From the NCBI GenBank assembly GCA_965279115.1, contig OZ257137.1:1116001-1180000 (forward strand): 64,000 nt of DNA. The letters run 5' to 3'. This stretch comes from JAEUOS01 sp965279115 (GTDB taxonomy: Bacteria; Pseudomonadota; Gammaproteobacteria; Burkholderiales; JAEUOS01). A program made the translations under genes and the position numbers. The notes beneath the pieces are model-generated. The model searched no databases. It was not told the origin of the DNA and saw only the letters and a program-made list of their open reading frames with translations. Position 1 is the first letter of the stretch. Each line of letters opens with the position of its first letter. Positions 59,574 through 64,000 of the stretch are shown in pieces.

Positions 59574-60626
59574 ATGAAATTCGGACTCTTCGGCGGCGCC
59601 ACCTCCCATGGCAGCGCTGTCGCCATCGACAGCGGACAGGACTACCGCCGCTACATCGACTACATCTGCGAAGCCGAAAAGCTCGGCTTTCACAGCGTGT
59701 TCATGGTCGAACATCATTTCACCGGGTTCAACCAGGTGTCGGCGTCGCTGACCTTCCTGGCCTACCTGGCGGCGCGCACATCGAAGATCCGCCTGGGCAC
59801 CGGCGTCACCGTTCTGCCCTGGCACAATCCGGCGCTGCTGGCCGAGCAGGCCGCCACGGTGGACATGCTGTCGAACGGACGGCTCGATTTTGGCGTCGGG
59901 CGCGGCTATCGCTATTCGGAGTTTTCCGGATTCTGCATTCCGATGAGCGAAGCCGAGGAACGCTACAACGAAGCGCTCGAAGTCATCCGCAAGGCATGGA
60001 CCTCGCCCGGCCGCTTTTCCCACCATGGCAAGCGGTGGAATTACGAAGACGTGGTGATCGAGCCATCGCCGACCCAAAAACCGCATCCGCCCTTCTGGGT
60101 CGGCGCCGGCAACCTGGACGTGATCCGCACGGTGGCACGCGAAGGCATCAAGGTGCTTCTCGACCAGCTGTCGACACCCGAGGTGTGCGGACAACGCCTG
60201 GCTGCCTACCGCGAGGCGGTGGAGGGACAGGGACGCGTGTTCAACCCGCTGGACGTGGGCCTCACGCGCGGCCTGCACATGGCCATGAACGCCGGGGAGC
60301 GTGACCATCAGCACGCCTTGCGCGCGCAGTTCCTCGAGCATGTACGTCGTCTGACGGTCAATCCGAATGCGACCGCCGGTACCCTCGCATTGGCGGCAAC
60401 CGGCAGCAGCCCGCGCGAAGCCACCGAAAAAACCACCCTGATCGGCACGCCGGACGAAATCATCGGGCGGCTCAAGGTCCTGCAGGCGCAGGGCATCGAA
60501 TACGTGCTGCTGATGGACCTCGAAGGCTCGCTCGACTCGCTGCGCACGTTTGCACGCGAGGTGATGCCCGAGTTCAACCGCGATGCCCCGGAAACGACAA
60601 CGGCAGCGCAACGCGCTGCCGCCTGA
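59574..60626 (+). CDS. LLM-class flavin-dependent oxidoreductase
   Basis: 350 residues from ATG 59574 after AGGAAAAA. The luciferase-like barrel shows FGLFGGATSH, FMVEHHFTGFNQVSAS, RLGTGVTVLPWHNPALLAEQAATVD, DFGVGRGYRYSEF and FWVGAGNLDVI. Uses FMNH2 from a separate reductase, or F420 in other members. Last gene of the plus-strand run; possible monooxygenase of the pathway. Confidence 0.9.
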   Translation: MKFGLFGGATSHGSAVAIDSGQDYRRYIDYICEAEKLGFHSVFMVEHHFTGFNQVSASLTFLAYLAARTSKIRLGTGVTVLPWHNPALLAEQAATVDMLSNGRLDFGVGRGYRYSEFSGFCIPMSEAEERYNEALEVIRKAWTSPGRFSHHGKRWNYEDVVIEPSPTQKPHPPFWVGAGNLDVIRTVAREGIKVLLDQLSTPEVCGQRLAAYREAVEGQGRVFNPLDVGLTRGLHMAMNAGERDHQHALRAQFLEHVRRLTVNPNATAGTLALAATGSSPREATEKTTLIGTPDEIIGRLKVLQAQGIEYVLLMDLEGSLDSLRTFAREVMPEFNRDAPETTTAAQRAAA

Positions 60627-60635
60627 CCGGCAAAA

Positions 60636-60660
60636 GCCGGCGGCCGGCTTCACCGCCGGC
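60636..60660. terminator. Hairpin between convergent genes
   Basis: GCCGGCGG-9 bp-CCGCCGGC lies between the LLM and DUF4340 gene ends. A second 9-bp hairpin is inside the last codons of the LLM gene (60601-60621). Neither has a T run, so termination ability is uncertain. Confidence 0.35.
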
Positions 60661-60675
60661 CCCGGGTGCCAGGGA

Positions 60676-61848
60676 CTACTTCCTGGCGCCCTTCTTGTCG
60701 TCCTTCTTCTTTTCGTCCTTCTTTTCGTCTTTCTTTTCTTCCTTCTGCTCGACCTTGAGCATGTCGGCGCGCTTCTTGATCACGTCGTCGAGCTTGCCCT
60801 TGAGCGCCAGCACGGTGAAGGGCGCCAGCGCCTTTTCGCGCGCCACGCGGTCGGTGAAGCGCTTGGTCTCTTCGGCCTCGGCCTTCTCGCGCTTGGCCTT
60901 GTCTTCGGGCTTTTCATCTACCGGCACCTGCTTGCCAGCGCGTGCCGGCGTGCCTTCGACCACCAGTTGGGCATAGGTGCGGTCCTTGTCCACCTTGCCA
61001 AACTTCATGCGGTACGCGAGGCCATCAAACGTGGCAACCGCAATCTCGGTGGTGTCGTCGATGCCGGTATCGGCATCCTTGGCCGCCACGTCAGCGACTT
61101 CCACCTTGGCCAGCGCATAGGTGGCGCCATTGGCCTTGTTCTGGTCGAGTTCGCCACCCTTGCCGTCCAGCACCCAGGCGGCGTCCATGTGCTCGCGCGC
61201 CACCTTGTAGCCGTCACCGGCAACCTTCACCTCGATGGACTTGATGTTCTCGATGGCCACGCCTTCGCGTGAGACCCATTCCGATACGGTAGTGGTGGCC
61301 TGCTTGAGCGGGTCGGACACCACGATCACCCGGGTGGCGTCGGCCGGCAGCATGACGAAGCGGCCGTCGCCCAGCGCCTTGCTGGCGTCGCCTTCCGGCC
61401 GCGACTTGAAGTATTTCTTGCCGACCAGCAGTTCCGCCAGCACCTTGCCGTCGGCTCCCTTGAGTGTGACGACCGTTGCAGCCCCTTCGCCCTTGCCGGG
61501 CGCCGCCAGCTGCATGCGCGGCCGGTCCTTTTCGCCGATGGGTTCGGTCTGGCCGGTCTTGAGCTCCAGGACCTTGACCACCAGCTCGCTTACTTTCTCG
61601 ATGTCGGCCGGGAATCCGCCTGCCTCGGCAATGATCCAGCGACCGTCCTTTTTTTCAAGATTGATGCTGCCCTTGGGTTCGGCCACGGTCACGCGCGTGA
61701 CGTCGGCGGCCTTGAGCTGCGGAAACAGGGTCTGCCCGAGCGCGGCGGCGTTGGAGGACGACTGCCCTTCGCCACGCAGCATGTACACGGCACCGGCGCC
61801 GGCGGCGATCGCCAGCGCGATCAGGATGATGACGACACGATTGGCCAT
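60676..61848 (-). CDS. DUF4340 protein of a Gld-type ABC system
   Basis: 390 residues. One N-terminal TM (about 4-24, VVIILIALAIAAGAGAVYM) and a beta-rich periplasmic domain (LEKKDGRWIIAEAGGFPADIEKVSELV, LLVGKKYF) typical of DUF4340. The C-terminus is a lysine/glutamate-rich tail (KEEKKDEKKDEKKKDDKKG). Such genes follow GldG genes as accessory parts of an ABC transporter of unknown cargo. It begins 3 bp after the GldG stop. Confidence 0.87.
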   Translation of the reverse strand: MANRVVIILIALAIAAGAGAVYMLRGEGQSSSNAAALGQTLFPQLKAADVTRVTVAEPKGSINLEKKDGRWIIAEAGGFPADIEKVSELVVKVLELKTGQTEPIGEKDRPRMQLAAPGKGEGAATVVTLKGADGKVLAELLVGKKYFKSRPEGDASKALGDGRFVMLPADATRVIVVSDPLKQATTTVSEWVSREGVAIENIKSIEVKVAGDGYKVAREHMDAAWVLDGKGGELDQNKANGATYALAKVEVADVAAKDADTGIDDTTEIAVATFDGLAYRMKFGKVDKDRTYAQLVVEGTPARAGKQVPVDEKPEDKAKREKAEAEETKRFTDRVAREKALAPFTVLALKGKLDDVIKKRADMLKVEQKEEKKDEKKDEKKKDDKKGARK

Positions 61849-61851
61849 GGT

Positions 61852-63771
61852 TCAGGCTCCCGTTGCCGCAGGCGCCGCTTCGGCGGCCGCCTTGGGGCGT
61901 GCCGTGGCGCGGCGCTGACGCGAGATCGCCATGCCGATGCCGAACAGCGCGACCAGCGCCGGCACCACCACGATGTTGGCCACCTTGGTCCAGAACTGCA
62001 GGGCCTCGGCGTCCTGCCGCAGGTCCTTGCGCAATTCCTTCAACTCCTTGCGGGTGGACAGCACGCGCTTCTTGAAGTTATCGAGTTCGGCCTGCTGCTC
62101 GGGCGTGAGGATCTGCGCCGACTTGGCATCACCTGTGGGCTTCTGCAGTTTCTGCATCTTCTCGGTGGTCTGCTGCAGGTCGTCCTCCATGGCCTTGATC
62201 TTGCCGAAGTACTGCTTTTGCGCGTTGGTCTCCATCTCGCGCACCACGGTGAGCGGACGGAAGATCGAGGTGCGGGTACGCAGGGTGGACAAATCGTCCC
62301 CCGCGGCGGCCTGCTCCACCAGGCCTTGCGCGAAAGCGAGGTTGCCGTTGGAGGGCACCACCACGCGCTGGCCGAAGATGTTCTGGATTTCCACCGCCGC
62401 GCCGTCGGCGAGCATGTCGGCATCGGCCACGATCACCACCGAATTGTCCGCCGCGCCTTCCTTCAGTTGCGCCGGCTCGGGTGCCTTCTTGGCGTCCTTG
62501 CCGTCATCCTTCTTCGGCATGCCTTCCGGAACACCTTCAGGGAAGGCGGTCTTGAACTTGCCGGTCAGGCGCGCCGCCAGGGCCAGGCTCTTGTTGGACG
62601 GCACGAAGCCCTTCATCGCCGTGTCGCCGGAAAGCGAGGCGACGATGCCGTCGACGAACATGTTGTTGGGCGAGGACTTCATCAGCTCGCTCACCTTCAG
62701 GCCCGCCGCCGGCTTGATGTCGAACCCGCCGGAGAATGCCAGCAGCACGGTCTCGATCTGGCTGGTGGCCACATCGTCACGGTTCATCGCGGTGCGGTTG
62801 AGCGTGAGGATGGTGGGCGTGAGACGCTGGCCCGCGCCGGAAGCGTAGGTGACGTCCGCCAGCGCCTTGCCGAGCTCCATGTTCACGCCCCAGGCCTTGA
62901 ACAGGCGCGGCAGCGTGGACTGGCCAGGTTGGCCCTGGGCCATCGGCATCATCGGGTTGGGCTGCTGGTCGAAGTACATGTGCGGGTCGACAAAGGCTAT
63001 CAGCTTGCCGCCGCGCAGGACGAACTGGTCGAGCGCGTACTCGGTGCGATCGGAAATGTCGCGCGGGTGGATCAGGAGCAGGGTCTTGATCGCGGGATCG
63101 ATGGTCTCGGCGGTGATCGGGATGTTCTTCACCTCGAAATCCCGCTTGAGCTCACCAGCCAAAACCCACGGCTCGGTGGGCTGGCGCGACATCATGTTCA
63201 TCGGTGCGCCCATCACCGCCACCGCGCTCATCAGGCCGATGACCGGGCGCTCGGTGTTGGCCACACGGGCCACGGCGCGGATCAGGTCGTACTCGAGCAG
63301 GCGCTCGCGCTGCGGGTTGATGCCGGCGATGGCTTCCTTGCGGTCCAGGCGCGAGACCGTCAGGCCCATGTAGAACTGCTCGCCGGTGGTGAGCGTCTGC
63401 GGCTCGATGCCGTCGAGCTGCGCAGCGTCCTCCTCGTCGGAATCCGGCTTGGGGTTGTATTTCTCGATGATGATGTTGCCGCCGCTGGCGGCCTTGAATT
63501 CGCGCAGCAGGTCGTCGACGCGCTGGGCGAAGCTCTTCAGTTGCACCGGCATGGCGTTGTCGCCCTGCGAGATGTACAGGCGCACCTTGACCGGGCCATC
63601 AAGCTTGCCGAGGATCTTTTTCGTGCCTTCGGAGAGCGTGAAGAGCTTGCCGTCGGTGAGGTCGGCACGCACGGCCACGCGCGAGGCGAGGAAGTTGCCG
63701 GCCACCAGGAGCAGGAACAGGGCGATCAGCCCGGCCGCGGAATACAGGAGTGTGGATGACTTGTTGTTCAT
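61852..63771 (-). CDS. GldG-family ABC auxiliary protein
   Basis: 639 residues. TM near the N-terminus (LLYSAAGLIALFLLLVAGNFLA), then a periplasmic GldG domain (SEGTKKILGKLDGPVKVRLYISQGDN, QRVDDLLREFKAASGG, MYFDQQPNPMMPM) and a C-terminal TM (TKVANIVVVPALVALFGIGMAI) preceded by a coiled coil (QQTTEKMQKLQK, LSTRKELKELRKDLRQDAEAL). Functions with the permease next to it; not evidence of gliding in this organism. Confidence 0.88.
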   Translation of the reverse strand: MNNKSSTLLYSAAGLIALFLLLVAGNFLASRVAVRADLTDGKLFTLSEGTKKILGKLDGPVKVRLYISQGDNAMPVQLKSFAQRVDDLLREFKAASGGNIIIEKYNPKPDSDEEDAAQLDGIEPQTLTTGEQFYMGLTVSRLDRKEAIAGINPQRERLLEYDLIRAVARVANTERPVIGLMSAVAVMGAPMNMMSRQPTEPWVLAGELKRDFEVKNIPITAETIDPAIKTLLLIHPRDISDRTEYALDQFVLRGGKLIAFVDPHMYFDQQPNPMMPMAQGQPGQSTLPRLFKAWGVNMELGKALADVTYASGAGQRLTPTILTLNRTAMNRDDVATSQIETVLLAFSGGFDIKPAAGLKVSELMKSSPNNMFVDGIVASLSGDTAMKGFVPSNKSLALAARLTGKFKTAFPEGVPEGMPKKDDGKDAKKAPEPAQLKEGAADNSVVIVADADMLADGAAVEIQNIFGQRVVVPSNGNLAFAQGLVEQAAAGDDLSTLRTRTSIFRPLTVVREMETNAQKQYFGKIKAMEDDLQQTTEKMQKLQKPTGDAKSAQILTPEQQAELDNFKKRVLSTRKELKELRKDLRQDAEALQFWTKVANIVVVPALVALFGIGMAISRQRRATARPKAAAEAAPAATGA

Positions 63772-63784
63772 GATGACCAGTTCC

Positions 63785-64000
63785 TCAGGAGCGGCGATTG
63801 CGGATCACGAGCGCCGTGGCGAACAGCGCGAACCCGGTGACCGAGAGGAAGAAAAGGAGGTCGCGCGAATCGATCACGCCCTTCTGGAAGCCGTCGAAAT
63901 GCGTCATCACCGAGAAGGCGGCGACGGTTTCGATCACCGCCGGGTTGGCCCAGCGGGTAAGCATGTCGGTCACCGGATTGAAGCCAGCGAGGATCAGGAA
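63785..64000 (-). CDS. ABC-2 permease (GldF-like), C-terminal part only
   Basis: The 72 visible residues include MTHFDGFQKGVIDSRDLLFFLSVTGFALFATALVIRN split over the final TM, typical of the GldF permease end. The frame continues beyond the window without a start inside it. It is the upstream partner of the GldG and DUF4340 genes; an ATPase is expected further upstream. Confidence 0.8.
   Translation of the reverse strand, partial: FLILAGFNPVTDMLTRWANPAVIETVAAFSVMTHFDGFQKGVIDSRDLLFFLSVTGFALFATALVIRNRRS

Noticed and set aside
60596..60660. Strong intrinsic terminators between the LLM and DUF4340 genes
   Set aside because: Stable hairpins are present, but neither strand has a T run, so I list only a low-confidence hairpin.
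1..64000. CRISPR arrays, tRNA or rRNA genes, insertion sequences, prophage
   Set aside because: Looked for short regularly spaced repeats, cloverleaf-like segments and transposase or integrase motifs by eye; none seen, though short tRNAs could escape manual reading.
61852..64000. Gliding-motility function from Gld-like genes
   Set aside because: GldF/G homologues in proteobacteria are uncharacterised ABC transporter parts; no other gliding gene is in the window.

Overview
The window looks like a chromosomal segment of a G+C-rich betaproteobacterium, most likely Burkholderiales (Alcaligenaceae- or Comamonadaceae-like). The evidence is the codon bias, the Bug-type tricarboxylate receptors, the TRAP and Liv-type receptors, and the density of aromatic-acid catabolic genes with MarR/LysR regulators. 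There is no rRNA, tRNA, CRISPR array, phage gene or recognisable transposase. Assignments rest on motifs and remembered family features; no database search was run.

Layout. (1) 1-10355: a CoA-linked (hetero)aromatic acid cluster: two AMP ligases, a 2-aminobenzoyl-CoA/salicylyl-CoA-type monooxygenase-reductase fusion, a NicX-type ring-cleavage dioxygenase, a NicD-like hydrolase, an acyl-CoA dehydrogenase-like protein, a GST, RidA and a MarR regulator. A Bug receptor gene follows at 10373-11359. (2) 11382-17489: a signalling operon of CHASE2-nucleotide cyclase, two tandem Tat-exported caspase-like proteins and a FecR-like secreted protein that seems to start at ATT. (3) 17585-28247: glutaryl-CoA dehydrogenase, a fused ABC receptor-permease, a MarR-GNAT fusion, an MMPL exporter with a LolA-like partner, a transglutaminase, a desaturase, a lipoprotein, a methyltransferase and a small biotinyl-domain protein. 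(4) 28251-36561: LysR, a Rieske oxygenase pair whose small subunit carries a histone-like tail, a gentisate dioxygenase-like bicupin, a Liv receptor and a complete TRAP transporter. (5) 36562-39191: an accessory island in which vapBC-type and ccdAB-type toxin-antitoxin modules lie between decayed copies of the 3' end of dctM. (6) 39330-51263: MarR, a second Rieske pair, an orphan TRAP receptor, a molybdenum hydroxylase large subunit, an enolase-superfamily enzyme, a VOC protein, a ModA-like protein and indolepyruvate oxidoreductase. (7) 51264-53179: an inserted sugar-epimerase-like lipoprotein gene bounded by a 336-bp repeat of the 3' end of iorB. (8) 53372-60626: a small membrane protein, then a second catabolic run of enolase superfamily, Bug receptor, hydrolase, AMP ligase, 2OG/Fe(II)-type oxygenase and LLM flavin oxidoreductase. 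(9) 60676-64000: part of a GldFG-like ABC system.

How it works together: substrate receptors of four classes feed ligases, oxygenases and ring-cleavage enzymes in separate clusters, each with its own regulator or divergent palindromic promoter. The most unusual features are structural. At three loci the 3' end of a gene has been duplicated (dctM with two TA modules, iorB with an epimerase gene, and the cyclase 3' end carried along with the caspase gene). The best candidates for undescribed biology are the TA/dctM array, the CHASE2-caspase-FecR operon and the CoA/NicX hybrid pathway.
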